Notes: generated from the sequence alone by a model not told the origin. 64,000 nucleotides of DNA from Thermoleophilaceae bacterium (GCA_036378175.1 DASUWY010000017.1:62001-126000), one strand, 5' to 3'. Shown: positions 25,091 through 33,164, counted from the first letter of the stretch. A program made the numbers and translations.

Positions 25091-26818
25091 GTGAAGGTCA
25101 AGGATCGACTGAGGATTGGAGTGCTCGCGACCGCTGGAGCCGCCGCGCTCGCGCTGCCGGGAATCGCTCGCGCCGACGTGACGGTGTCGAGTTTCAGCGT
25201 CACGCCTTCGACCACCGCCGCCGGAGCGCACCCGGACGTGGTGGTGAACGAGCAGTTCTCCTACGGCTCGAGCACCACTGACAGCGTGAAGACCACGACG
25301 CTGCACTTTCCCGCGGGCCTGCTCGGCAACCCGCAGGCAACCGCGAAGTGCTCCGAGACCGACTTCGAGGCGGACGCCTGCCCGGCCAACACGCAGGTGG
25401 GCGAGACGACGGTGGGCGCCAATGTCTCGGGCTTGCCCGCTCCACCATCCCCCGGTTCGATCTACAACCTCGTTCCCGACGGCGTCCATCCTGCGGTCCT
25501 CGGCATCGTCGTGTCGCCGACTGTTGGGAACAAGATCTTCCTCAAGTCACCGATCAGCCTCCGAACGTCCGGCGACTTCGGGATCGAGTCACCTGTGGAC
25601 AACCAGCCCGACACGATCACCCCGCTGTCGCTGCCCCTCCAGATCACCTCCACCACGCTCACGCTCTACGGCGCTCGTCCGGGGATGCTCGCGCCGTTCA
25701 TGACCAACCCCACGTCGTGCAAGCCGGCCACGACCAACCTCGACGCCGTCTCGTACGAGTCGCCGTCCAAGACGGCCACGGCCTCGAGCACGTTCACGCC
25801 CACCGCTTGCGACAAGCTGCCGTTCGCGCCGCAGCTCACCGCCTCGATGGGCGCGCCGGGTGCGACGGCGAGGAACTCGCACGTGCCGTTCGTGGCCACG
25901 ATCACCCAGGCGGCTGGCGAGAGCGCGCAGCTGAGCGCGGCGGTCACGCTGCCGGCCTCGCTCTCCTCAGGCGTGAGCGCGGTGCCCACGCTCTGCACGG
26001 CGGATCAGCTCGCGGCGGCCGCATGTCCCGACGCTGCACGCCTCGGTACCGCCACGATCTCGAGCCCACTTCTGCCCGACGCGATCCAGGGACCCGTGTT
26101 CGCGGTGCTGCGCCCCGGGCAGCTGCCCGGAGTGGGCGTGGAGTTCGGGGGCGTGCTGCCGTTCGTGCTTAGCGGCAACTCCGGCCTCGCCGGCGGGCGG
26201 CTGCAGAACGTGTTCACCGGACTTCCCGACGTGCCGCTCATGAGCTTCTCGCTCGCCATCGACGGCGGGGCGCACGGGCTTCTGGTGGCCACGCGCGACC
26301 TCTGCACCGGCCCGGCCCCCACTGTGAGCGGCGCCTTCACCGGTCAGAGCGGAGCCACCTCCAGCGCCACGGCGCCGGTCACGGTCGTGGGCTGCGGACC
26401 GGCAGCCGCGAAGAGGCCTCGCGCGAAGATCGTGGCCCGCGGGCTCGGCGGCCGCCATGCGCGGCTGCAGATCACCGTGCTCAAGGGCGCCGCGAAGCTG
26501 CGCACCGTGTCCGTCACGCTGCCGAAGAGCATCGTCGTCGGCCACTCGCGCCGCGGCGTGAGCGCCGTGGGCGCCCGCTTCAAGCTGTCGAAGAAGAAGA
26601 TCAGCCTCACCCGCAGGGGCCGCCTCACGCTCCGCCTCCCATCCCGCGGCGCCAGCCGCGTGACGGCCAAGCTGAGCGGCGGCGCGATCCACGCGAGCAA
26701 GGGCCTGAAGAAGAAGCTCCGCCACCACCGCACAGCGAAGCTGCGCATGACGGTGCGCACCTTCGACGTGCGCGGCAAGCACACAACACTGCACGTGAAG
26801 TTCACAGCGCACCGCTAG
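25091..26818 (+). CDS. Large secreted repeat protein of unknown function
   Basis: This is a 575-residue protein from GTG 25091, with GGGGAGG about 4 nt before the start. The signal peptide is clear (basic VKVKDRLR, hydrophobic core, cut after ALPGIARA). The body has two related segments marked by C-x6-9-CP...VG/LG-T motifs (AKCSETDFEADACPANTQVG and LCTADQLAAAACPDAARLG), separated by a beta-rich region. The last 170 residues are strongly basic and beta-rich (LSKKKISLTRRGRLTLRLP). I associate this layout with Solirubrobacterales exoproteins. The function is unknown; surface adhesion or wall binding is possible. The frame is open upstream to 24719 but is antisense to a methyltransferase gene there. 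Confidence 0.75.
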   Translation: MKVKDRLRIGVLATAGAAALALPGIARADVTVSSFSVTPSTTAAGAHPDVVVNEQFSYGSSTTDSVKTTTLHFPAGLLGNPQATAKCSETDFEADACPANTQVGETTVGANVSGLPAPPSPGSIYNLVPDGVHPAVLGIVVSPTVGNKIFLKSPISLRTSGDFGIESPVDNQPDTITPLSLPLQITSTTLTLYGARPGMLAPFMTNPTSCKPATTNLDAVSYESPSKTATASSTFTPTACDKLPFAPQLTASMGAPGATARNSHVPFVATITQAAGESAQLSAAVTLPASLSSGVSAVPTLCTADQLAAAACPDAARLGTATISSPLLPDAIQGPVFAVLRPGQLPGVGVEFGGVLPFVLSGNSGLAGGRLQNVFTGLPDVPLMSFSLAIDGGAHGLLVATRDLCTGPAPTVSGAFTGQSGATSSATAPVTVVGCGPAAAKRPRAKIVARGLGGRHARLQITVLKGAAKLRTVSVTLPKSIVVGHSRRGVSAVGARFKLSKKKISLTRRGRLTLRLPSRGASRVTAKLSGGAIHASKGLKKKLRHHRTAKLRMTVRTFDVRGKHTTLHVKFTAHR

Positions 26819-26840
26819 GTCGCAGGCGCAGGTCTATTGC

Positions 26841-26875
26841 CCCTATGCCCCATGCCCTATGCCCTATGCCCTGTA
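26841..26875. repeat. Heptanucleotide tandem repeat, five units
   Basis: The units CCCTATG, CCCCATG, CCCTATG, CCCTATG and CCCTGTA run in tandem between the secreted-protein stop and the MarR operator. A related 7-nt tract (GGCCTAT units) occurs at 62499-62533. The role is unknown; slippage there would change the spacing upstream of marR. Confidence 0.7.
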
Positions 26876-26880
26876 GTTCT

Positions 26881-26899
26881 TCGCTAAACTAATTAGCGA
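26881..26899. promoter_or_regulatory. Probable MarR operator overlapping the start codon
   Basis: TCGCTAA (26881-26887) and TTAGCGA (26893-26899) are a perfect 7-bp inverted repeat with a 5-nt spacer. The last A is the first base of the marR ATG. TAAACT (26885-26890) fits an actinobacterial -10 hexamer for a leaderless transcript starting at the ATG, so bound MarR would cover the promoter. Autoregulation is inferred. Confidence 0.62.
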
Positions 26900-27339
26900 T
26901 GCGAACGATTACACGGGTTGACTTGGCAGATCTTTCCCCCCGTCTTCGCCTCGCCATCACCCGCACCGCCCGCCGCCTGCGGCAGGAGGCGGACGCCGGG
27001 CTGTCGCCGTCGCTCACCGCGGCACTCGCCACGCTCGAGCGCCACGGCCCGCTCACGCCCAGCCGCCTCGCGGAGGTGGAGCGCATTCAGCGCCCCACGG
27101 TCACCCGCCTGGTCGCGACGCTCGAGGAGGACGGACTCGTCACGCGCGAGCCGGACCCCGACGACCGTCGCGTATCGCACATTCGCATCACCAAGGAGGG
27201 CAGGGCGCTCGTTAAGAAGCTTCGCTCGCGCAAGAACGCGTACCTCTCGCGCCGGCTGCGAAACCTGGACGACGAGGAGCTCGAGACGCTCGAGCGCGCC
27301 ACCACGATCCTGGAGCGGATCCTGGAGGAACCCGAGTGA
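26899..27339 (+). CDS. MarR-family transcriptional regulator
   Basis: This is a 146-residue winged-helix repressor. Core elements: LATLERHGPLTPSRLAEVERIQRPTVTRLVATLEEDGLVTREPDPDDRRVSHIRITKEG, with the conserved DxRR wing (DPDDRR), flanked by N- and C-terminal dimerisation helices. There is no Shine-Dalgarno sequence; the ATG lies at the edge of a 19-nt palindrome, consistent with a leaderless autoregulated message. Its stop overlaps the GTG of the MFS exporter gene (GTGA), so it probably represses the exporter until a toxic ligand binds. Confidence 0.93.
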   Translation: MRTITRVDLADLSPRLRLAITRTARRLRQEADAGLSPSLTAALATLERHGPLTPSRLAEVERIQRPTVTRLVATLEEDGLVTREPDPDDRRVSHIRITKEGRALVKKLRSRKNAYLSRRLRNLDDEELETLERATTILERILEEPE

Positions 27340-28727
27340 GAGCCGTGAGGCTCAAGCTCGGGAAACCGTTCGCCTCACTCGCGCTACCCAACTACCGGCG
27401 CTACTTCGCCGGTCAGGTGGTCTCGCTCAGCGGCAACTGGATGCAGACGGTTGGCGAGCTCTGGCTCGTGCTCTCGCTCACGAGCAACCCGCTCGCGGTG
27501 GGCGTGACCACGGCGCTTCAGTTCACGCCGATGCTGCTGTTCGGGGCCTGGGGCGGCGTGATCGCAGACAGGCTCGACAAGCGGCGGCTGCTCGTGTTCA
27601 CGCAGGCGGCAATGGCGCTCCCCGCTCTCGCGCTCTGGCTGCTGGCGGCAAGGGGCGTGGTGCAGCCGTGGATGATCTTCGCGCTCGTGTTCGCCCGAGG
27701 CTCTGTGAACGCGATCGACAACCCCGCGCGCCAGGCCTTCCTCGTGGAGCTCGTGAGCTCGTCCCGGCTCGTGAACGCCGTGGGACTGAACAGCGCGCTC
27801 GTGCAGGTGGCTCGCGTGGCGGGTCCCGCACTCGCGGGCCTGACGATCGCCACCGTGGGCGTGGCCACCTGCTTCCTCATCAACGCGGCGTCGTTCGCCG
27901 CGATGATCGTCGCGCTGCGGCGCATGGATCCGGCGCAGCTGCACACCGACGAGCCGGCGCCGCGCAAGAGCGGACAGCTGGGATCCGCGCTGCGCTACGT
28001 GAGGGCCACGCCCGGCCTCCTGATCCCGCTGGCGCTGATGGCTGTGATCGGGACCTTCTCCTACAACTTCCAGACGCTCCTCCCGCTGCTCGCGAAGTTC
28101 ACCTTCGACGGCCGCGCGAGCACCTATGCGGCTCTCACCACGTCGATGGGCATAGGCGCGGTGGTGGGCGCGCTCGCCGCCAGCACCCGTCGCGAGGTGG
28201 GCCCGAAGCTGCTGGTGGCCTCTGCGGTCGCATTCGGCGGCGGCCTTCTGCTGGCCGCCGCGGCGCCTTCGCTCGACACCGAGGCGGTATCGCTCGCGAT
28301 CACGGGGGCGGCCAGCGTCACGTTCGCGTCCAGCGTCAACTCGAGCCTGCAGCTGCGCGTCCGGCCGAGCATGCGCGGGCGCGTGATGGCGCTCTACTCG
28401 GTGGTCCTGCTTGGCAGCACGCCGATCGGCGGCCCGCTGATGGGGTGGATCTCCGGCTCGGCGGGCCCTCGTGCCGGGCTGCTGCTGGGCGCGGCGGCCG
28501 CGATCGCGGGCGGCCTGGCGGCCCGGGCGGCGTTCGCTCGGATGCCGGACACGAACACCGGCGAGCACCGCGTTGCGGCAGTCACTCCGGGCAGGGCGCG
28601 AGGGGACACACCACGCGCACGAACGGCGGACCGCAGCCACAGGGGTTCGGAGGCGGTGGCGCTGGCGGGGAGACGTCCTTCACCTCAAGCGTTGCTCCGC
28701 TCGAGGACTTCGCGGCGAGGGTCTTGA
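27336..28727 (+). CDS. MFS exporter (MFS_3/EntS-like)
   Basis: This is a 463-residue, 12-helix major facilitator, similar to the enterobactin-exporter/MFS_3 group (LALPNYRRYFAGQVVSLSGNWMQTVGELWLVL; loop 2-3 GVIADRLDKRRLL; RGSVNAIDNPARQAFLVELV). It is predicted to extrude a small toxic compound or metabolite under MarR control, and is coupled by GTGA to marR. The last helix ends near residue 402. The final 60 Arg/Ser-rich residues look non-native, and nearly all lie over the convergent secreted-protein gene (146-nt overlap). The true C-terminus may be shorter, or an indel may have removed the native stop. Confidence 0.88.
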   Translation: MRAVRLKLGKPFASLALPNYRRYFAGQVVSLSGNWMQTVGELWLVLSLTSNPLAVGVTTALQFTPMLLFGAWGGVIADRLDKRRLLVFTQAAMALPALALWLLAARGVVQPWMIFALVFARGSVNAIDNPARQAFLVELVSSSRLVNAVGLNSALVQVARVAGPALAGLTIATVGVATCFLINAASFAAMIVALRRMDPAQLHTDEPAPRKSGQLGSALRYVRATPGLLIPLALMAVIGTFSYNFQTLLPLLAKFTFDGRASTYAALTTSMGIGAVVGALAASTRREVGPKLLVASAVAFGGGLLLAAAAPSLDTEAVSLAITGAASVTFASSVNSSLQLRVRPSMRGRVMALYSVVLLGSTPIGGPLMGWISGSAGPRAGLLLGAAAAIAGGLAARAAFARMPDTNTGEHRVAAVTPGRARGDTPRARTADRSHRGSEAVALAGRRPSPQALLRSRTSRRGS

Positions 28728-29124
28728 CCCCCGTGCTGCCGGCGTGCCGGCCCGCCCAGAAGCGCATGTGCGCTCGGCCCCTGTAGCGGCTTCCGCGCTT
28801 GGTCCTCATGGTGAGTTGCTTGCCGTCGGTGAACGTGGCCACCACCTTCGCCGCGTCCCGCCGGACGACGCCGCCCACGAAGGTTGCGCCGTCGTGCTGA
28901 AAGGCGACGAAGTCCAGGCTGCCCGGCGCGTCGCACGCCGCCAGGTTCGCTGAGCCCGACCGCAGGCGGAAGCAGAGCCGCTTCCCGCGGTCCCACGCGC
29001 TCAGGCTGAAGCCGTGGCCGCGCACCACCGTCACGTGGCGCTTCTGGGTCCGGGCGAGCGCCGGCGGCACGGCCGCCAGAGCGACCACCAGCCCGACAAG
29101 CATGAGCCTCCCGGCTCTCACCAC
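28582..29124 (-). CDS. Small secreted protein of unknown function
   Basis: This is a 180-residue protein with a signal peptide (VRAGRLMLVGLVVALAAVPPALA; GTG 29124 keeps the positive n-region, whereas ATG 29103 would lose it). The mature part is beta-rich and basic, with a pair of Cys (RLCFRLRSGSANLAACD). The C-terminal tail is Pro/Cys-rich (PPAPPPPNPCGCGPPF, CPLAPCPE) and could be disulfide-bonded. No family is recognised. The 3' end overlaps the MFS gene by 146 nt on the opposite strand. It is 8 nt from the HtrA-like gene stop and possibly co-transcribed with it. Confidence 0.65.
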   Translation of the reverse strand: MVRAGRLMLVGLVVALAAVPPALARTQKRHVTVVRGHGFSLSAWDRGKRLCFRLRSGSANLAACDAPGSLDFVAFQHDGATFVGGVVRRDAAKVVATFTDGKQLTMRTKRGSRYRGRAHMRFWAGRHAGSTGVKTLAAKSSSGATLEVKDVSPPAPPPPNPCGCGPPFVRVVCPLAPCPE

Positions 29125-29131
29125 CCAAAGG

Positions 29132-30097
29132 CTACGACGTAACGAGCTCCACGGGGACGATCTCGAGCCGCAGCGTCCGTCCCGCGCGGATCACACTCGC
29201 CTCCACGCGCGCGCCGATCAGCTCCGCGACCATCATGCGCTGGAGGTCGCCGACGTCGCCGATGCGCTGTCCGTCGAGCTCCACGAGCAGATCCTCGGGT
29301 CGCAGCCCGGCGTGCGCGGCTGGACTCACGTCCACCACCTCCACCACCTCCACGCACGTGCCGGCGCCCCACTCCGCGGCCGCCTGCGGCGGCAGCGGCC
29401 GCACGCCGCCGGCGATGCCCAGGTAGGCGCGACGCACGCGGCCCTCGCTCATCAGCGAGCCGATGATCTTCCGCGTGGCCGGGTTGATCGGCACGGCCAG
29501 GCCGAGGCCAACGCCCGCCACCGCCGTGTTCACGCCCACCACGCGACCCACGCTGTCCACGAGTGCGCCGCCGGAGTTGCCTGGGTTGAGGGACGCGTCC
29601 GTCTGGATGAGGTTGTCGATCACTCGGACCGCCTGGCCGGAGCGGGCCGGGAGCGACCGCCCCAGCGCGGACACCACGCCGGCAGTCACCGAGCCAGCGA
29701 AGCCGTGCGGGTTGCCGATCGCCACCACGAGCTGCCCCACGCGAAGGTCGTCCGCCTCGCCAAGGTGGGCGGGCTCGAGATCCGCGGCATCGGCGCGCAG
29801 GACGGCCAGGTCCGACAGCGGGTCGCTCCCCACCACCTGGAAGCCGAAGTCGCGGCCGTCCGTGAACTGCGCCCGGCCGCGCCTCTGCCGGCCCGCCACC
29901 ACGTGGGCGGACGTGAGCAGGAAGCCGTCCGGCGTGAGCACCACTCCCGAGCCGGCGCCAACCGGCACGTTGCCCGCGCGCGTGCGGCGGGTCACGCGCA
30001 GGTTCGCCACCGATGGTCCCACGCGCTCCGCCACGCCGACGACGGTGCGCGAATAGGCGTCGAGCGCCTCGATCTCCTCGTGCGTGGGCGCGGTCAT
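29132..30097 (-). CDS. Cytoplasmic HtrA-like serine protease with PDZ domain (first of a pair)
   Basis: This is a 321-residue S1C protease with no signal peptide or transmembrane helix, so it is probably cytoplasmic. The triad is intact: His65 in TSAHVV, Asp96 in LSDLAV and Ser175 in NPGNSGGALV. The PDZ domain spans about 225-315 (YLGIAGG, SPAAHAGLRPEDLLVELDGQRIGDVGD). It overlaps the upstream HtrA-like gene by 4 nt (ATGA), forming a coupled pair. The pair is divergent from an HxlR regulator gene around a strong palindrome. Confidence 0.88.
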   Translation of the reverse strand: MTAPTHEEIEALDAYSRTVVGVAERVGPSVANLRVTRRTRAGNVPVGAGSGVVLTPDGFLLTSAHVVAGRQRRGRAQFTDGRDFGFQVVGSDPLSDLAVLRADAADLEPAHLGEADDLRVGQLVVAIGNPHGFAGSVTAGVVSALGRSLPARSGQAVRVIDNLIQTDASLNPGNSGGALVDSVGRVVGVNTAVAGVGLGLAVPINPATRKIIGSLMSEGRVRRAYLGIAGGVRPLPPQAAAEWGAGTCVEVVEVVDVSPAAHAGLRPEDLLVELDGQRIGDVGDLQRMMVAELIGARVEASVIRAGRTLRLEIVPVELVTS

Positions 30098-30978
30098 CGG
30101 AACGCCACCTCGAGCTCGCGCTCTTCGGTGCCGCGCACCACCGTGAGCGGCAGCCTGCCGTCCTCAGGGAGCGAGTCGAGCGCCGCGTAGAGCGCGTCCA
30201 CGCTCGCGAGCGGCTTTTCGCCGGCGGCCGCGATCAGGTCGCCGCTCTCGATTCCGGCCACCGCGGCGGGACTGCCGTCCTGCACGCCGCGGACGAGCAG
30301 CCCGTCGCGCTCCGGCAGACCCACGGCGCGCCTCATCCGGCGCGCCACGCGCGGCGGGGCAACCGCCACGCCCAGGCGCGGCGTGTCCTTCGTCTCCCCG
30401 CGCGCGAGTGCCTCCACGCGCTCGCGCAGCGAGGCCACCGGGAGCGCCAGGATCAGGTTCCCGTCGGTGCGGATCGTGTTGATGCCGATGAGGCGGCCCT
30501 CGATGTCGAGCAGCGGCCCGCCCGACGAGCCGCGCGGCAGCGCGGCCGTGTGCTCGATCGCGCCGGTGACCCGGCGCCCGCGCTGGCCGCGGAAGCTGCG
30601 CGGGCCGGAGGAGACGAAGCCGAGCGTGACCCGCAGGCCGCGCCCTCCGGGATTGCCCAGGGCGACCACCGCGGCGCCGATCGCCGGGCCGGTCGCCTCG
30701 CCCCACTCAAACGGCGGCCTGCCGTTCGTCTTCACGTCGATCACAGCGAGGTCGAGATCCGGGTCCACACCGGCCACCGTGCCGGTCTCACGCGTGCCGT
30801 CGGAGAAGGTCACCGCCACGTCCTCGCGCCGCAGGTTGTGCGCGTTCGTGAGCACGCGGTCCTTGCCGATGATCGTCCCCGACCCGAGTCCCCAGCCGCG
30901 TCCGAGGCCGACCACCGAATGGCCGTGCTGCTGGGCGGCTCCTGAAATCACCTGCTGAAGCTCTTCAAGTACTGCCAT
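30094..30978 (-). CDS. Cytoplasmic HtrA-like serine protease with PDZ domain (second of a pair)
   Basis: This is a 294-residue S1C protease without export signal. The triad is His47 in TNAHNL, Asp76 in LDLAVI and Ser152 in RGSSGGPLL. The usual NPGNSGGP has become LPRGSSGGP, and the active-site His is followed by Asn-Leu, so it is more divergent than its partner. The PDZ domain covers about 200-285 (GVQDGSPAAVAGIESGDLIAAAGEKPL). ATG 30978 has AAGGA 8-12 nt upstream. It is the first gene of the pair. Its start lies 16 nt from the 25-bp palindrome shared with hxlR. Confidence 0.87.
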   Translation of the reverse strand: MAVLEELQQVISGAAQQHGHSVVGLGRGWGLGSGTIIGKDRVLTNAHNLRREDVAVTFSDGTRETGTVAGVDPDLDLAVIDVKTNGRPPFEWGEATGPAIGAAVVALGNPGGRGLRVTLGFVSSGPRSFRGQRGRRVTGAIEHTAALPRGSSGGPLLDIEGRLIGINTIRTDGNLILALPVASLRERVEALARGETKDTPRLGVAVAPPRVARRMRRAVGLPERDGLLVRGVQDGSPAAVAGIESGDLIAAAGEKPLASVDALYAALDSLPEDGRLPLTVVRGTEERELEVAFR

Positions 30979-30993
30979 TTTCGCTTCCTTCTG

Positions 30994-31018
30994 AGTAACT
31001 TGCAGATTGCAAGTGACT
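30994..31018. promoter_or_regulatory. 25-bp palindrome, probable HxlR operator
   Basis: The core is ACTTGCA-GAT-TGCAAGT (30998-31014), extended by AGT/ACT flanks with one mismatch, so 10 of 11 flanking base pairs match around a 3-nt centre. It lies between the divergent protease pair and the hxlR gene. Its form resembles known HxlR/YodB-type operators, and it could repress both directions. Confidence 0.72.
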
Positions 31019-31054
31019 AGTTATACCACCCTAGGCGAGAGTAGGATCGAGTCC

Positions 31055-31489
31055 GTGGCAGAACCGACCGAGAGCCCCGTTTCGCCGCTCTCCGAGGCGC
31101 TCGCCAGCGTCGGCGACCGCTGGACGCTCCTGATCGTGGCCGCGCTTCTCGACGGTCCGCGCCGCTTCGGCGACCTCGAGAAGGAGCTCCCGGGGATCGC
31201 GCCCAACGTGCTCACCCAGCGGCTGCGCAACCTGGAGTCGCAGGGCCTGGTGCGCGCCGAGCGTTACTCCGAGCGGCCCCCCCGCTTCGTCTACGAGCTC
31301 GCCGAGTCGGGCCGCGAGCTGGCGGGTGCGCTGCGGCTGCTGGCCGACTGGGGCGCGCGTCACACGGGCGACGTGGACGCCCCGCGGCACTCGGTCTGCG
31401 GCACGCCGCTCGAGGCCGTCTGGTACTGCCCCACGTGCGAGACGCCGGTGGAGGACGAGGGCGCCGAAGAGGACGTGCACTACGCCTGA
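31055..31489 (+). CDS. HxlR-family transcriptional regulator with C-terminal CxxC
   Basis: This is a 144-residue protein from GTG 31055; the TTG at 31007 would start inside the operator. The HxlR winged helix covers about 10-95 (SEALASVGDRWTLLIVAALLDGPRRFGDLEKELPGIAPNVLTQRLRNLESQGLVRAERY). HxlR/YodB/HypR regulators sense quinones, aldehydes or thiol stress. The C-terminus carries Cys residues in CGTPLEAVWYCPTCETPV, a possible zinc or redox site absent from the classic short members. It is divergent from the protease pair across the palindrome. Confidence 0.9.
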   Translation: MAEPTESPVSPLSEALASVGDRWTLLIVAALLDGPRRFGDLEKELPGIAPNVLTQRLRNLESQGLVRAERYSERPPRFVYELAESGRELAGALRLLADWGARHTGDVDAPRHSVCGTPLEAVWYCPTCETPVEDEGAEEDVHYA

Positions 31490-31511
31490 CGAGCGGAGAT
31501 ACTGCGCCCGG

Positions 31512-31910
31512 ATGTCGCAGCAGAAGGTGGACATCGCGCGCGACGGACTCGAGCGGTTTCTCGCGACGGGCGAGCCCGACCTGGAGCTACTCGACGAGCA
31601 CGCCGTGATCCGCGATCACGACATTCCGGACCCACGCGACTACCGCGGGCGGAGAGGCTTCGTCAAATGGCTGCAGGACTGGGGCGAGGCGTGGGAGGAG
31701 TGGACAATCGAGCCCCTCGAGTACCTCGACGCGGGCGATCAGGTGGTGATCGTCTGCCGCATGAAGGCGAGAGGGCGCGGAAGCGGTCTCGAGATCGACC
31801 GGCAGGACGCCCTCGTCTACGGCTTCCGCGATGGCAAGGTCGTGAGCATCGACTACTTCAACAGTCGCGAGCAGGGGCTCGCGGCGGCGGGTCTCGCAGC
31901 GTCGAACTGA
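31512..31910 (+). CDS. SnoaL/NTF2-like fold protein
   Basis: This is a 132-residue protein starting at ATG 31512. The alpha+beta cone fold is evident: helices at the start (KVDIARDGLERFLATGEPDLELLDEHAVIRDHDIPDPRDYRG), then FVKWLQDWGEAWEEWTIEPLEYLDAGDQVVIVCRMKARGRGSG and a final FRDGKVVSIDYFNSREQGLAA. Such proteins are small isomerases, hydrolases or ligand binders; the substrate is unassigned. It begins 22 nt after hxlR, probably on the same transcript. Confidence 0.82.
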   Translation: MSQQKVDIARDGLERFLATGEPDLELLDEHAVIRDHDIPDPRDYRGRRGFVKWLQDWGEAWEEWTIEPLEYLDAGDQVVIVCRMKARGRGSGLEIDRQDALVYGFRDGKVVSIDYFNSREQGLAAAGLAASN

Positions 31911-31931
31911 CCTGACGGTAAGTTTCGGACC

Positions 31932-33128
31932 GTGGACTCCACCGTGCTCGTAGTCGGCGCAGGCATCCTCGGGCTGGCCACGGCGCGCGAGCTGCTCGCG
32001 CGGCAACCGGACAGGCGCGTGGTGGTACTCGAGCGCGAGCCCGAGGTGGGCTTCCACCAAACGGGCCACAACAGCGGCGTGATCCATGGCGGGATCTACT
32101 ACGCGCCCGGGTCGCTCAAGGCGCGGCTGTGCGTGCAGGGCGCGCGCGAGATGTACGAGTACTGCGAAGAGCACGGGATCGGCGCCAAGCGCTGCGGCAA
32201 GCTGATCATCGCGACGCGCGAGGAGGAGCTGCCCGGGCTGGACGAGCTCGAGCGGCGCGGCAAGGCGAATCAGGTGCCGGGTCTCCGGCGGGTGGGAGCG
32301 GAGGAGATCCAGGAGATCGAGCCGCACGCGCACGGCATTGCCGCGCTGCATTCGCCCGCCACCGGAGTGGTGGACTTCCGTGCTGTGGCACGGGCGCTGG
32401 CCGACGACGTTCGCGCGGCCGGAGGGGAATTGCGCCTCGGTTACGATGTGAGTGCCGTGGACGCAAGCAACGGCGACGTACGGCTGCGTTCGCGTGGCGG
32501 CGACGAGGTAGCCGCGGACACGGCTGTTTTTTGTGCAGGGGGGTGGTCGGACCGGCTGGCACGTGACGCCGGTGCCGGCGATGACCCTCGCATCGTCCCC
32601 TTCCGCGGCGCGTACCTCACCCTCAGGCCTGAGCGCGCGGACCTCGTGAGGTCGCTCATCTACCCCGTGCCCGACCCCACGCTGCCCTTCCTGGGCGTGC
32701 ACCTGAGCCGGCACGTGGATGACGAGGTGACGGTGGGTCCCACGGCGCTGCTCGCCGCCACGCGGGACCCCCGCCGAAAGCTTTCGGCCGCCGATGTTGC
32801 GGCCACTCTGTCCTGGCCCGGAAGCTGGAAGATGATGCGCCGCTGGTGGCGCACGGGGCTCACCGAGCTGAAGCACGCGGTGAGCACCCGGGCGCTCGTC
32901 CGCGAGGCGCAGCGCTACGTCCCCGAGATTGAGCCGGACGACGTCCGGCCCGGCCACTCGGGCATACGCGCGCAGGCACTCGCGCGCGACGGGCGCTTGA
33001 TCGACGACTTCGTGTTCGACCAGACGGGTCGCGTGCTGCACGTGCGGAATGCGCCGTCGCCCGGGGCCACGGCGTCGCTGGCGATTGCCAGGGAGATTGT
33101 GGAGCGGTTGGAGCGAACCGCCGCCTGA
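31932..33128 (+). CDS. lhgO: L-2-hydroxyglutarate oxidase/dehydrogenase
   Basis: This is a 398-residue FAD-dependent DAO-family enzyme that oxidises L-2-hydroxyglutarate to 2-oxoglutarate (metabolite repair). The N-terminal dinucleotide fold is VLVVGAGILGLATARELLARQPD. The family signature is FHQTGHNSGVIHGGIYYAPGSLKARLCVQG, with KLIIAT and ATGVVDFRAVARAL following. The C-terminal RPGHSGIRAQAL and DFVFDQTGRVLHVRNAPSPGATASLAIA match LhgO closely. It starts at GTG 31932, 21 nt after the SnoaL-like gene. It may donate electrons to the membrane quinone pool. Confidence 0.92.
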   Translation: MDSTVLVVGAGILGLATARELLARQPDRRVVVLEREPEVGFHQTGHNSGVIHGGIYYAPGSLKARLCVQGAREMYEYCEEHGIGAKRCGKLIIATREEELPGLDELERRGKANQVPGLRRVGAEEIQEIEPHAHGIAALHSPATGVVDFRAVARALADDVRAAGGELRLGYDVSAVDASNGDVRLRSRGGDEVAADTAVFCAGGWSDRLARDAGAGDDPRIVPFRGAYLTLRPERADLVRSLIYPVPDPTLPFLGVHLSRHVDDEVTVGPTALLAATRDPRRKLSAADVAATLSWPGSWKMMRRWWRTGLTELKHAVSTRALVREAQRYVPEIEPDDVRPGHSGIRAQALARDGRLIDDFVFDQTGRVLHVRNAPSPGATASLAIAREIVERLERTAA

Positions 33129-33164
33129 CGCGCGAGTCTGCCGAATCGCGGCTCTCGATACGTT

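Noticed and set aside
26841-26875. Possible CRISPR array
   Set aside because: Units are 7 nt and directly adjacent, with no spacers and no cas genes in the window. It is a simple tandem repeat.
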